A stretch of DNA of 64,000 nucleotides from Mitosporidium daphniae. Its lineage: Eukaryota; Microsporidia. A program made the position numbers and the translations under genes. Positions 54,458-64,000 of this stretch are shown one piece after another; position 1 is the stretch's first letter, and every line of letters starts with the position of its first letter. The notes under the pieces are model-generated. The model saw only the letters and a list, made by a program, of their open reading frames with translations. It was not told the origin of the DNA and searched no databases. The DNA lies in NCBI RefSeq assembly GCF_000760515.2, contig NW_013546700.1:1-64000 (forward strand), given 5' to 3'.

Positions 54458-54939
54458 CTAATGTTTTGGTGGCTTGTACCCGTCAACGGCGATGTTGCGA
54501 GTGGCTGCCGGGATTTTTGCAACCATACCTTCAATGGATGGGTCAAGCTTAACCTGACAGCCCAGTCTCGAGGTTTCAGTAAGCCCAAATGCCAAGTCCA
54601 ACATGTCGTTCTCCTCGTCAGAGGCTTCAGGGAGCACATCATAAGTCCGTTTGTCCAAAATCACATGGCATGTGGAGCAAGCAAGAGAGCCATCGCAAGC
54701 ACCTAGTATCAAAATGGGCGGAAAGTCTGCGTACCTTCAAGTTCGACGTCGTTTTCATGGGCAAGGGAGAGCAGAGTTTGGCCTGCGTTTCCCTGAACGG
54801 CAACTTCCCTTGCTGGTGCACCAGTAACTCGATCCAGAGGAATTATAAAAGTGGCACGGATCCTACACTGTTACGAGAGCGAAACCACACACGGTGACGA
54901 AAATCTTCTAAGCGCAAGCAGACCAACAACAGCGTTCAT
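54458..54939 (-). CDS. YAH1: Mitochondrial adrenodoxin-type [2Fe-2S] ferredoxin (Yah1)
   Basis: Exons complement of 54893-54939, 54735-54862 and 54458-54702 (introns 30 and 32 nt), 139 aa. A presequence MNAVVGLLALRRFSSP precedes ATFIIPLDRV, then AHENDVELEGACDGSLACST with cluster ligands C-x5-C-x2-C, and LGCQVKLDP with the fourth Cys. The C-terminal PPKH replaces the usual MPVDIxDL end. Yah1 donates electrons for Fe-S assembly on Isu and for haem A and ubiquinone synthesis. The first intron is 30 nt (3n) but has a stop in frame. Confidence 0.93.
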
Positions 54940-54980
54940 AAAGTTTTCGAGTAAAATTTATTTCCAAATCGCTGTGCATA

Positions 54981-55598
54981 TTATTTGTCAACAACGAGGG
55001 GAAAAGCAAGACGATCCCAGCACGCTGCAAAAAGCAATCCCACAAAAAAGCCGGTGAAAACTTGGTACAAATAATGGTATTCAAGATATATCCTTGAAAG
55101 CGCGACAAGAGGCACAAGGCCAGTCAGCACAGTGGCGTCTAAGATTGCTATAAGCGTCGGGGTTTTCCTCCTTTTGGAATAAAGTCGCCTCAGGCACATG
55201 TATGCAAAAAACGTGATAAACTGCGTATGGCTTGATGGATTTCCAAAATCAAAGCCGTGCCTGTCTGAGGCCAATGGACGCTCGCCCTTTAGCAGGTCCT
55301 TCAGAAGCACGGCCAAAAACTCGCAGAACACCTGCCCAAGCAGAATATAACAAAGCCAGCGCAGAAATACGTACGGGTTATTTTCATACCAAATCCAGAC
55401 AACGACAGTGTGTGGCGGCGATACTTTATTGGCGCTCTCCGTTGAATACAAAATGTAGATGTAAATTGAATACAGAACCACCATCGCGCCAATGAAGAAG
55501 AGAATAAAGGTCGGCAGGGCGCTAATCCAGGCCAGCAGATAACCGAGGCGATCGGAATTTTCAAACGTCACGTAAAGCATGGAGAGCGGAACGCGCAT
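54981..55598 (-). CDS. CAX4: Dolichyl-diphosphatase (DOLPP1/Cwh8)
   Basis: A 205-aa PAP2-family membrane phosphatase with four or more helices. Motifs are LKDLLKGERPLAS (KxxxxxxRP), NPSSHTQFITFFAY (PSSH) and SRIYLEYHYLYQVFTG (SRxxxxxHxxxQ; the Gln in the last position, in place of Asp, is what DOLPP1 has). It recycles dolichyl-diphosphate in the ER lumen for N-glycosylation and GPI synthesis. ATG 55598 is preferred to an upstream GTG and lies downstream of an ATTTAAATTTATATTTTTC box. Confidence 0.9.
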   Translation of the reverse strand: MRVPLSMLYVTFENSDRLGYLLAWISALPTFILFFIGAMVVLYSIYIYILYSTESANKVSPPHTVVVWIWYENNPYVFLRWLCYILLGQVFCEFLAVLLKDLLKGERPLASDRHGFDFGNPSSHTQFITFFAYMCLRRLYSKRRKTPTLIAILDATVLTGLVPLVALSRIYLEYHYLYQVFTGFFVGLLFAACWDRLAFPLVVDK

Positions 55599-56028
55599 CA
55601 AGAAAAATATAAATTTAAACGTGCAATGCCGGCCACTTAAAAATACCGATGTCACTGTCCCTCCTCTTCAACACACAAAATATCGTATTGGCTGCGATTC
55701 ACCACTCGCACTGGGGCTACCAAGTGATGAACTAGAAAAGCCATGAGCCGTTCTCCATGCACTTGAGGTCATTGTCTCATCTCACAAGCCAATTGCAGTG
55801 TCCAATTTTCACTACAGATGCATGTGTGAAAATTTGCAATCAAATGATATGTCGTATTGGAGCTTCCGCTTTATTTGTGTGTATTGGATGTCTGTTGGGC
55901 GAGACATCCACATGTCGCCTGTGTTTTCCCCACATGCCATTTTTATTTCGGAGCTTTATACCATGTAGTACGGAATCGAAATCAATTGGGCAAGGGAAAA
56001 ATCAAAATTAAGGTCAAAGAGAGTGTGT
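55599..56028. other. Spacer, no gene recognised
   Basis: 430 bp upstream of the dolichyl-diphosphatase gene and downstream of the next minus-strand gene. A plus-strand frame (55757-56011, Cys/Phe-rich) and a 39-codon frame inside it have no features of a known family. The region near 55602-55621 carries the AAATTTAAAC box of the gene to its left. Confidence 0.4.
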
Positions 56029-56670
56029 TTATAAACCGCTGATTTCACAGGTGCCGCCTCCAACATTTGAAAATTCATCTTCTGAATCGTTATTCAGAAA
56101 CAAGGCCAGATCGTCCTCGTTCTTATGGTACATGTGAGAGTATAATAAGATGGAACCCATCATCAGGACAGCACCTAATGATGAAAGGAGGGCAGCATCG
56201 CCCCCAATGCTGGTCGAGACAAGAAACCAAAAGAGAGGAACGACTAGTGAGAGAATAATCAGGGCCAGTGATAATATCTGTGCACCAAGCCAAATTTCCC
56301 AGTTCCTTTCAGATATATTGTCCAACGGCGTGAACAGCAGGCAAAGAGTCCCCAGACCAGGGATCATGACTGTTTTTGTGGAGGATGTGATCGAAGCGCA
56401 TCTATCATTTCCGGAAGAAATATACTCTTCTTCTTGGTCCTCGTCCTCGGCCTCTTCTTCTTCCTCTTCCTTTTTCAAGTCCTCTTTCATAAGAATATAC
56501 CCTATCCGACCAGGAAACGGGATTGAGATGCTCAACAATGCCACAATCATCATTGTCCAGTCCCCACTTCTAGATGCTGCAATGAGAATACAGATGAAGC
56601 CAGCAGCCAGCATAAAGGAAAGCGAAATGAGCCCCAACACGCGGACCTTTTCGGCCATAAGCGGGTGCAT
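56029..56670 (-). CDS. Unidentified four-helix membrane protein with acidic loop
   Basis: A 213-aa frame. Four hydrophobic segments (residues about 12-31, 38-60, 125-150, 160-180) flank an extremely acidic loop (EEEEEEAEDEDQEEE near residue 70). After the last helix comes an acidic tail (NNDSEDEF). The VPGL/IPGLGTLCLLF region and pairwise helices resemble small vacuolar or ER tetraspan proteins, but I cannot name a family. It is divergent from NFS1, 91 bp away, across an AATTTAAAATTTAAAATC box. Confidence 0.65.
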   Translation of the reverse strand: MHPLMAEKVRVLGLISLSFMLAAGFICILIAASRSGDWTMMIVALLSISIPFPGRIGYILMKEDLKKEEEEEEAEDEDQEEEYISSGNDRCASITSSTKTVMIPGLGTLCLLFTPLDNISERNWEIWLGAQILSLALIILSLVVPLFWFLVSTSIGGDAALLSSLGAVLMMGSILLYSHMYHKNEDDLALFLNNDSEDEFSNVGGGTCEISGL

Positions 56671-56761
56671 TGGCAGTAAAATTAAAATGGGCTGAAGAAT
56701 TGAATTTAAAATTTAAAATCAGAAAATCTAAATCCAGCATTTTAGGATTGAACTTGCCACG

Positions 56762-58117
56762 ATGCCACCCATCCTCATCCCAAGGCTTCGTTTTCTTCGC
56801 GTGCTGTATGCACGTCGACACCAGTCTTCGCTTCCTTCTTTTGGATTTGAGTTAAAGCGCCCAACATGCAATGATGACCGTCCAATTTACTTTGACGTGC
56901 AGGCCACTACAAACATCGACCCGCGCGTTCTTGATGCCATGCTTCCGTGGATGACTTACGGATTCGGAAATCCGCACTCCAGAACACACGCATATGGCTG
57001 GGAAACCGAGGCTGCTGTAGAAGAAGCAAGAACATCTGTGGCCTCGCTCATTGGGGCAAGCACGCCGTCAGAAATCATTTTCACTTCCGGAGCTACCGAG
57101 TCTGTAAACATGGCCATCAGAGGTATTGTGCGCTTTTATGGCAGCACTACGCAAGTTCCACACATCATCACTTCGGTCGTTGAGCACAAGTGTGTGCTAG
57201 ATACATGCCGATTTCTGGAAGAGGCCGGGGAAGCCACAATCACTTACCTTCCCGTCAACAAACAAGGCATAGTCGATGTTGAGAGTGTGAAAGGCGCTCT
57301 ACGGCCAGAAACCCGTCTCATCTCCATCATGGCTATTAATAACGAAATTGGGTCTATTCAGCCGATCACGGAAATCGGGCGTGTCGCTCGATCTCATGGT
57401 GCCTTTTTCCATTGCGATGCCGCTCAAGCCGTTGGAAAGATCCCGATTGATGTTGAAAAGTCATTTATCGATTTACTTTCCATTTCCGGGCACAAAATCT
57501 ACGGACCCAAAGGTGTAGGAGCTCTTTTTATCCGACGTCGTCCCCGTGTTCGTTTGACACCGCTATTCACGGGTGGGAGCCAGGAGCGGTCATTGAGATC
57601 CGGTACCATACCCGCGCCTCTTGTTATCGGCCTTGGGGCTGCGTTTCGTGTCGCTGCTCAGGAGATGGATGCCGATATAAAACACATCGATCACCTTTCC
57701 AACCGCCTCATCCGCGGTCTGTTTGACCAACTTCCGATGATCGAGCGCAATGGTGCAGTTTCTTCAGATGGGACTTCAAATGCTTCCCTTTATCCAGGAT
57801 GTGTCAACATTTCCTTCAGCTGTGTCGAGGGCGAATCTTTGCTGATGGCACTTAAAGATGTTGCGTGTTCATCAGGCTCTGCTTGCACCTCGGCTTCGCT
57901 GGAGCCCTCTTATGTGCTTCGAGCCCTCGGCACTGAAGAAGACATGGCCCATTCCTCCATCCGCTTCGGAATTGGGCGCTTCACCACCAGGGATGAGGTA
58001 GATGCTGTCACCCAACGAACAGTGCGTCATGTGCGGCGGTTGCGGGAAATCTCCCCACTCTGGGAAATGATACAACAAGGCATTGATCTCCGTAAGATCC
58101 AATGGACTGGGCATTAA
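56762..58117 (+). CDS. NFS1: Cysteine desulfurase NFS1 (IscS type)
   Basis: 451 aa, no introns. After an Arg-rich presequence (RLRFLRVLYARRHQSS) the PLP enzyme is complete: YFDVQATTNIDPRVLDAMLP, FTSGATESVNMAIRG, HCDAAQAVGKIPID, the PLP-binding Lys in SGHKIYGPKGVGAL, the persulfide Cys in ACSSGSACTSASLEPSYVLR, and the C-terminal QWTGH equivalent of the Isu-binding QWxxH. It supplies sulfur for Fe-S clusters with Isu1 and for tRNA thiolation. With ferredoxin 2 kb away it marks the mitochondrial ISC pathway. Confidence 0.97.
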   Translation: MPPILIPRLRFLRVLYARRHQSSLPSFGFELKRPTCNDDRPIYFDVQATTNIDPRVLDAMLPWMTYGFGNPHSRTHAYGWETEAAVEEARTSVASLIGASTPSEIIFTSGATESVNMAIRGIVRFYGSTTQVPHIITSVVEHKCVLDTCRFLEEAGEATITYLPVNKQGIVDVESVKGALRPETRLISIMAINNEIGSIQPITEIGRVARSHGAFFHCDAAQAVGKIPIDVEKSFIDLLSISGHKIYGPKGVGALFIRRRPRVRLTPLFTGGSQERSLRSGTIPAPLVIGLGAAFRVAAQEMDADIKHIDHLSNRLIRGLFDQLPMIERNGAVSSDGTSNASLYPGCVNISFSCVEGESLLMALKDVACSSGSACTSASLEPSYVLRALGTEEDMAHSSIRFGIGRFTTRDEVDAVTQRTVRHVRRLREISPLWEMIQQGIDLRKIQWTGH

Positions 58118-58274
58118 TCGATTGCTGCTCCTTCAAATAACCTCCCGTCTGGATAGAGTAAAAATACACTAAATTATCCCCATTTAATTTACGAGCCCCA
58201 AAGTGGCTGGGAAGTCGTTGTAACGCCTATGTTGATCACTTTATTGCTAAGAGATCGTCAGGTCCTTCCCGGTC

Positions 58275-61200
58275 TCATTGGATTCCAAAAAGCCCTTTGA
58301 GGCGGCGTATCAGCTGCCAGTCTTCTGCAGTCATCTCTTCGCGGAAACTCGTTTTGAGAATATCGATGGACGTCCGCGAAATGGCTGATAGCAGCTCGTC
58401 GTTCTCGGAAAAGTGGCGCCCAACCATTCGCGGAATCTCGTATGAAGCCTGCTCGATCTTGATGGCAACTGAAGAGCCTCCCCGCCGGATTTTGTCCACA
58501 GGACGATGATTGAGCTCGATCGAAGTAACGCGGCCAATCGATAGAGGCTTTCCTTCTCCTTGATGTATGACCAGGGGTGTTCCAATGCGCAAAACACCTT
58601 CTGTTACTTGAACACCTAAAATGATCGGGGAGCGTTTGTTGAAGACACATCCAGGGACTATCTTGAGAACACAAGGAAAAACAGCTTGTGGCGCCAGGTC
58701 TCGTTTACGCTGCTCGACCAACACCGAGCGGTGTGCCTTGAAGGTATCAAGTAAGTGGTAGATAATGTCTGCCGAAAATATCTTAATTCCAAGGTCTTCC
58801 GCAAGCTCCTGTGCCTATAAAAGTTAGGAATAGCGTGATATGGAGAAAATTTCTAATTAAAGAGAAGCAGAAAGGAGCAATACAAAAGCATTCAAATATC
58901 AAGCACAGGCCTCACCTCGCGGTCTACGCGAACGTCAAACGCCAACACGGCAGCATAATCTCGAGCCTCCGGGTTGCCAGCCGTGGTCCATCGCTCCAAA
59001 TTGGCAGCCGTGGTTAGAATGTCACGCTTGTAAATTGTGCCAATCGACGCCGTAGCGACAGGGACGTCATTTGCCGCAAGAAAAGTCAATAACGCTTCAA
59101 GGGATCCTAGCGTGGAGGCCTGCACACTGACACCGGCAGCACCACTACGGCAGCGATCGGCAGCACTAGAAAGAGCTGCCTTAATTCCCAAAACCTCTCT
59201 CATCTCCTCATCAACCAGCCGCATTGCAACAGTAGCGGCGTCGTCGTCACCTTCGTCAGCATCACTTTTAGTTACTCGAACGAGACGGGAACCGGCAACT
59301 GCTGCCTCTAAATTCAGTCCAACTATCCGGACTCCCATGCATGCTCGAACGGTTGTATGATGCAGGTAACGAAGCGTCTTTACCCTACTTTCTTTCATGG
59401 GCTCTGGGGTCAATAGTGACCGCACCTGGCTTAGAATGGGTCCAGAAAGGCCAGCAACAGCAAACTGGTCACCCTCTGCTAACGTTCCTTGTGTCAGAAT
59501 GACATCGATGACGTGCCCAAGGCCCTCCACGCTCTTCACTTCCAATACAAAAGCTGAAAATCGATTTTCATCAAAAACAAGCGCAGCCCCCAGGCGCTCC
59601 TGCGTTAGCATTACAACTGTCCGCAGCAAGTCAGGAATCCCCTCGCCTGTAAGGGCAGAGATAGGGATCAATGAAATCGTGGAGCGTGGATTCGTATTTT
59701 CTTGATGCAGCTCTGCATTGAGACCTGCTTGTGAGGCAAAAGCAAGCTTTGTGCGATCAAGTCTGTCACGAAACTCAGCAACGGTGGATGGTTTCTGAGC
59801 AGCCTCAATCTCACTCCAGCTACGGGCACCGGGCACTGGAGACCAGCCATAGAGCCTATCAATCTTGTTCAGTGCTACTACAAACGGTGTCCGCCTACGA
59901 CGCAATAACTCAATGGATTCTAATGTTTGCGGTTCCAGCCCGTGCATGATATCAACTACTAGCACAGCGAGATGGCACAAAGAGGATCCACGGTCACGAA
60001 GATTGGCAAATGAGGCATGGCCCGGGGTATCAATCACAACGAGTCCAGGGATTTTCACGTGTAGCCCTTCATTCTCGCTGCCGGTTATTAACATTTTAGC
60101 GATGATGGCCTCGCGGGGAAAGAACGTGGCCCCGATTTGTTGAGTAATACCTCCAGCCTCATTCTCCTGGACGCTTGTCTCGCGAAGCTTATCCAACAGC
60201 TTTGTTTTTCCGGTGTCGACGTGGCCAAGAACACAAATAATTGGAGACATAAGGTCCTGCTCTACTGGAGCTACAGATATAAGTTGCTCATTGTTTCCAG
60301 AATTGTCGATTGGCATTGAGGTCTTGACAGTGAGTGAAGGTACGTGCGACTTGTGATCAGCTGGCGCTCTTCTCATAGTTGCTGGGATGTTCATCGATGC
60401 ATTAGCTGAAGTTGAAATCTGTGGCTGATTGGCGACCCATGCATCTTTGCAATTAAGAGCGGTAAGCCCAGTAATAAGAGAATCATTGGAATCATCGTCC
60501 TTGTCTTCAAGGGCATCTTCCCAAGAGTCGAGAATTTCCTCATTTGAAGAGCCCGAATCTGTGGATATGGTGCCTTTATCTGAAACACAATCGGTCGTGG
60601 ATAACTTTGATGTGTGAGCAGAAGAAATTTGAGAACAAGCATAGCTCGATTTAGAGGACGCCTTTTTCTTGGTGTAAACCAACTTTTTCCTTTCAGGAGC
60701 AGGAGCAGGATCTTGCGAGGGATTATCGAGATTATGGTGGTTAATGGATTGTTGCTGTAAAATCGTAATCTTCTCTTTGTCTATTTTAAGACGTTCGCGC
60801 TCGGCCTTGGTACCCTCTTTTTTTAGGGCTTGTTGGCGAGCCTAGAAAAGAAAAAACTTGCGTACCTTTCGTCGATCCCGCTTACGCTGGCGCTCAGCTT
60901 CTTCAGCCAACCTCTTCTCCTCAGCCTCTCGCTGAGCATCCATTTCTTTTTGCCGCTCTTCCTCCTCAAGCTTCTTTAACTCTTCCTCTTGGGCTTTCAT
61001 TGCCTCCTGCATTCGCTTAATAGCAAGGATGGCCGTATTTTGGGGCTTTTTCTTGCTTGAGGAAGGCTCTAATTTTTTTTCCTCCTCGTCTTTCTTTGAA
61101 GACGACTTTTTCGGGGCCATTGTATTGGTTTCTTGAATAATTTCGAGTTCCGAAGATCCTTTCTTTGTATCGATGCTCTTTTTAGAACTATTTGCCTTCT

Positions 61201-61450
61201 TTGTTGCGCTGGATTCCTTCTTTGTCGCGCTGGATTCTTTCGTCTCGCTCCTCTTTTTGGAATCACCTGACAGCTTCGTCTGATTTGTACTGGTATTCTG
61301 ATCCTCTGCTAGAATTTTGCGTTTTGATATTCCATCTATCTTTTCTAGGGGTTCTTCCTTTTGAGGTTTTTTATTTTTCTTCCCTTTTGAAGAGGATGAG
61401 CAAACTTGGGCCTCATATTCATTCCAGTACTGCTCCAAATCGGGGTCCAT
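58275..61450 (-). CDS. FUN12: Translation initiation factor eIF5B (Fun12)
   Basis: Exons complement of 60866-61450, 58916-60841 and 58275-58814 (introns 24 and 101 nt) give 1016 aa. The N-terminal third is Lys/Glu/Ser-rich, as in eIF5B. The GTPase motifs are VLGHVDTGKTKLLDKLR, GGITQQIGATFFP, VVIDTPGHASFANLRDRGSS and VALNKIDRLYGW. The C-terminal domains have REAQELAEDLGIKIFSADII and GRHFSENDELLSAISRTSID. eIF5B joins ribosomal subunits. The 101-nt intron is the longest in the window; it contains an internal TTTAATTAG that could act as an alternative acceptor but would break the frame. Confidence 0.96.
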
Positions 61451-61559
61451 TCGTAAGTAAAAATTTAATTTAAATGCAAATAAATTAAGTGGGCTTTATG
61501 GGAATAATTCGGATTTTGGCAGCCTTCAAATTTGCCATTCATATTTTGAGAATTTAAAG

Positions 61560-64000
61560 TCATTGTGCAGCATCGTGATCAGATGTGCCCTTGATATGCA
61601 TATTTTCGGAGCTTCTTTGCTGGCCAAGATTCCGATTCACATTTTCGTCTGGAGGTTCTCGCCTAGCAAATTTGTTGTAGACAGCAAATAAATGGGCTAC
61701 TTTGTTAACCGTCGTTATGATTTTATGTTCATCAAAAGAGCTAGCCTCACCTTGCCATACAAATTGAGATATGATCTGTGCATTACATACACGTTGAATT
61801 GCTTTGTCAGATATCAAAGTCGGCTTGATAGCCTCATTAATGGGGGTCAAGATTTTTTCAAGCGAGTCAGAATCAAACTGATCAGGTGTGAAAGAAAGAA
61901 AAAGTAGTAAAGCCGATATGATGCTTTCATGGGGCGATAAAACACTCGCTCTAGCTGCCAATTGCTGAATTACTACATTGAGTGACTTGGAATAAGATGT
62001 TGAGAAAACAACAAGGGCATAGCAGAGAGTTGAAATTATTGATTTTGCGCTCTGTTGGATCACAATTAACTTTGCAAATTTCTTTGCCCAATCATCTGCA
62101 ATATTAGTCTTCTGTAGTAATATGTCAACAAGGGACGGTAAAATCCAGGGATACCTTTCACCTGTTTTGTTTTGGAGAATAGCAAGCAACTTTAAATATA
62201 GCCATGATGCGCAAATGGTAAGATCGTTATTTTTCTGGCAAGTAACAATGCTGGATATAAGTTGAAGATACTGATCAACACGTTGTCGTCGCTGTAATGA
62301 CCGATTGCTATCTAAAACATCTTCCCTTAATAGATAGGTGATAGCATAAAAGAGAAATTTCATGTGCTTAATTAAGATCTACCGAGGAAAGAGAACCGAA
62401 TATTACCTTTATCGAGGATTGCTCTAGTTGGAGTGACGGAAAGATTGGAGATGTCAGAACCTTTTTCAGGTAATAAAATGTTCCATCTAAAAGCTCCTCT
62501 ATTGCTGCATTGTCGAGAATCGTAATTCGGCTTCTCAGGAGCGCCGAAAGGATCTCTATTGATATGATGTGATCTGTCGATCGTATTAGTGTCGTATCGA
62601 CAAATACAGGATCTTTTTCCTCTGCAGCGAAACGAGTAAGAGACCAACTAATGGCACTGCCTAAGGTATCCTGGAAAAATTTAAAGGAGGGGGAAATGTT
62701 TTTAGCGTTCATATATGACAACAAAACTCTTATACATTTTGAAGAGAGGTCCGGAGATCGAGAAATCTCGGTGCCAAGAAAGCCTGATATATTCTCCACA
62801 ACCCATCGATGGATCTCTTNATCAGCGGCAGCAGAAAACGACGAAAAATCACAATAATAGTAGAAGGATGCGAAAATAAAGTGGAAGCGTGAGACATCAT
62901 CAAGATCTTTGTGGTTATCTATTGAACACAGTTTGTGTTTTCGGCTTGCAGCTAGAGAATGCCTTTGCTTTATAAAGGCAAAGCCAAGAGGCGGATATCG
63001 TTTAAGTAGCCAACGACACTGAGTGTCATCCAATGACTGCAAAAATTGGCAAACTTTTCCTTCAGAGCAATAAAAAGAGTGTCCATTTTGCAAAGAAAGA
63101 ATATTTTTTAAAAGCTTCTTGCTAGCTGGTGTACTCAAACAGCCGGGAAAAGTTGCCGAGATTTCGGACAATTGCGCGAAAATATCCGCCCCAAAATCAA
63201 CATTTAAGTAATTGTCAAACAAGGCTTCCATGAGCGATGAAAGAGACTTTTCATCATTTCGGATAAAATCTGGTGCCAAACCAATCGAATATTTAACAAA
63301 TGTGTCCTTTTCTGGACACTTTTTCGATAAAGAAGCATGGAAAAGTAAATTTTCACCATCATGGAGGGTATCATGATCAGACTTTAGCTTTATAAAGGCA
63401 CACTTTATGGATTGAATCCATTGATGAAAAAGAACTTTCATCCTCAAGTATCTAACAAAAGACGAACAGGCTCGAGGTGAATTGGAAAGATCGGACGAGG
63501 ATGAAATTAAATGCTTGGCAACAAGAGTCAGAATTGTTATGTCATTGCCCTTGCTTGACTTTAAGAGCGAAGGAAACAAAGAGCTTTCAATGAAAGAAAT
63601 GTATGAAAGACGAAGCGGCAGTGGTGAAGAAATGCTGCATAGCAAAAAAAGCTCATCTATAATTTTACTGGTTCTTTCAGCGATATTAGAATCAGCATCC
63701 ATTGACATAAGTAGTTGATGGTTAACAATTGCACACAAAAATAGGATTGCCGAGTTTCTGACGCTTTCTTTAACGTCGCGCATACGCTCAATTGCTGCAT
63801 CAACAACTTCAACAAGTTCGTCTGCATTTTGGCCCTTCAAATGGGATGAAAAAAAAGCAAGTCTTTCCAAAGTGAACGACCTAACCCTTTCTTCTGGATC
63901 AAGCATCTTTTCAATAAGTCCCTGTGTTGTTGCGGCGGAAAGCGCACAAAGAGACGGCATAGATCGAGGCAGATGTGGATTTTGTGCTTCACGAGAAAGC
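61560..64000 (-). CDS. Pds5-like HEAT-repeat cohesin regulator (partial)
   Basis: Exons complement of 62407-64000 (continuing past the right edge) and 61560-62366, joined by a 40-nt intron; about 800 residues are visible and the frame is open at the edge. HEAT repeats are clear: IEKMLDPEERVRSFTLERLA and VVDAAIERMRDVKESVRNSA, closely like Pds5 repeats (LLDPSERVRAAACKA, RCKDKKSSVRLEALK). The rest is helical and diverged. Pds5 regulates cohesin loading and release. Condensin subunits and other HEAT proteins are alternatives. An unresolved base at 62820 falls within one codon without breaking the frame. Confidence 0.6.

Noticed and set aside
58815-58915. Possible snoRNA inside the 101-nt eIF5B intron
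   Set aside because: No C box (RUGAUGA) or D box (CUGA) and no hairpin pair was found.

Overview
The window looks like the nuclear genome of a compact, early-branching fungal relative: a lineage near the base of Microsporidia (Cryptomycota/Rozellomycota, in the range of Mitosporidium or Paramicrosporidium). The evidence is eukaryotic gene content throughout, very tight packing (many intergenic gaps below 150 bp), microsporidia-like upstream signals (AAATTT-like and CCC/GGG-like motifs near start codons), and a respiring mitochondrion that classical microsporidia lack. The species cannot be named from the sequence. Three unresolved bases (31768, 42033, 62820) and a homopolymer frameshift (27727-27735) mark it as a draft assembly.

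Most genes are interrupted by extremely short introns. I resolved about 107 by splicing each gene until the frame and the family similarity were restored. About 99 are 22-37 nt long; the longest is 101 nt. All begin with GT and end with AG, often with a CTAAT/TTAAT/CTGAT-like branch motif a few bases before the end. Because of this, many genes are invisible as single open frames (ENY2, FMC1, ATP10, MED7, ferredoxin), and I give exon coordinates for them.

Layout. 1-7.2 kb: an unidentified partial gene, uS2 (RPSA), COX4, the spliceosomal pseudo-protease USP39/Sad1, an EHD ATPase and SmE. 7.2-13.4 kb: an 819-aa orphan, then two neighbouring GID/CTLH ubiquitin-ligase subunits (Gid1/RanBPM and Gid7/WDR26). 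13.6-20 kb: ENY2/Sus1, PIG-M, an RNF212/Zip3-type meiotic RING protein, mitoribosomal uL3m and bL36m, and WDR74/Nsa1. 20-29 kb: SPC3, an Rrn6/TAF1C-like protein, a USE1-like SNARE, a possible Atg14/UVRAG-like protein, a membrane orphan and an amino-acid transporter. 29-44 kb: BOP1, proteasome alpha4, ubiquitin-eS31, Scd6/LSM14, INTS11, CTK3, PIG-A, UFD1, MED7, ATP10 and a Thr-rich secreted protein. 44-64 kb: two orphans, an FUBP-like KH protein, an ELMOD protein, RCF2, FMC1, a dynamin, an HD hydrolase, adrenodoxin-type ferredoxin, dolichyl-diphosphatase, NFS1, eIF5B and the start of a Pds5-like HEAT protein.

How the genes fit together. COX4, RCF2, ATP10, FMC1, uL3m, bL36m, ferredoxin and NFS1 describe a mitochondrion with cytochrome oxidase, ATP synthase, its own ribosome and Fe-S cluster assembly. 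PIG-A, PIG-M, SPC3 and dolichyl-diphosphatase serve the secretory pathway and GPI anchors. ENY2, MED7, CTK3 and INTS11 act around RNA polymerase II, and the last two share one divergent promoter. Gid1, Gid7, UFD1, the proteasome subunit and ubiquitin form a protein-turnover set. No transposons, CRISPR arrays, rRNA genes or tRNA genes were found.
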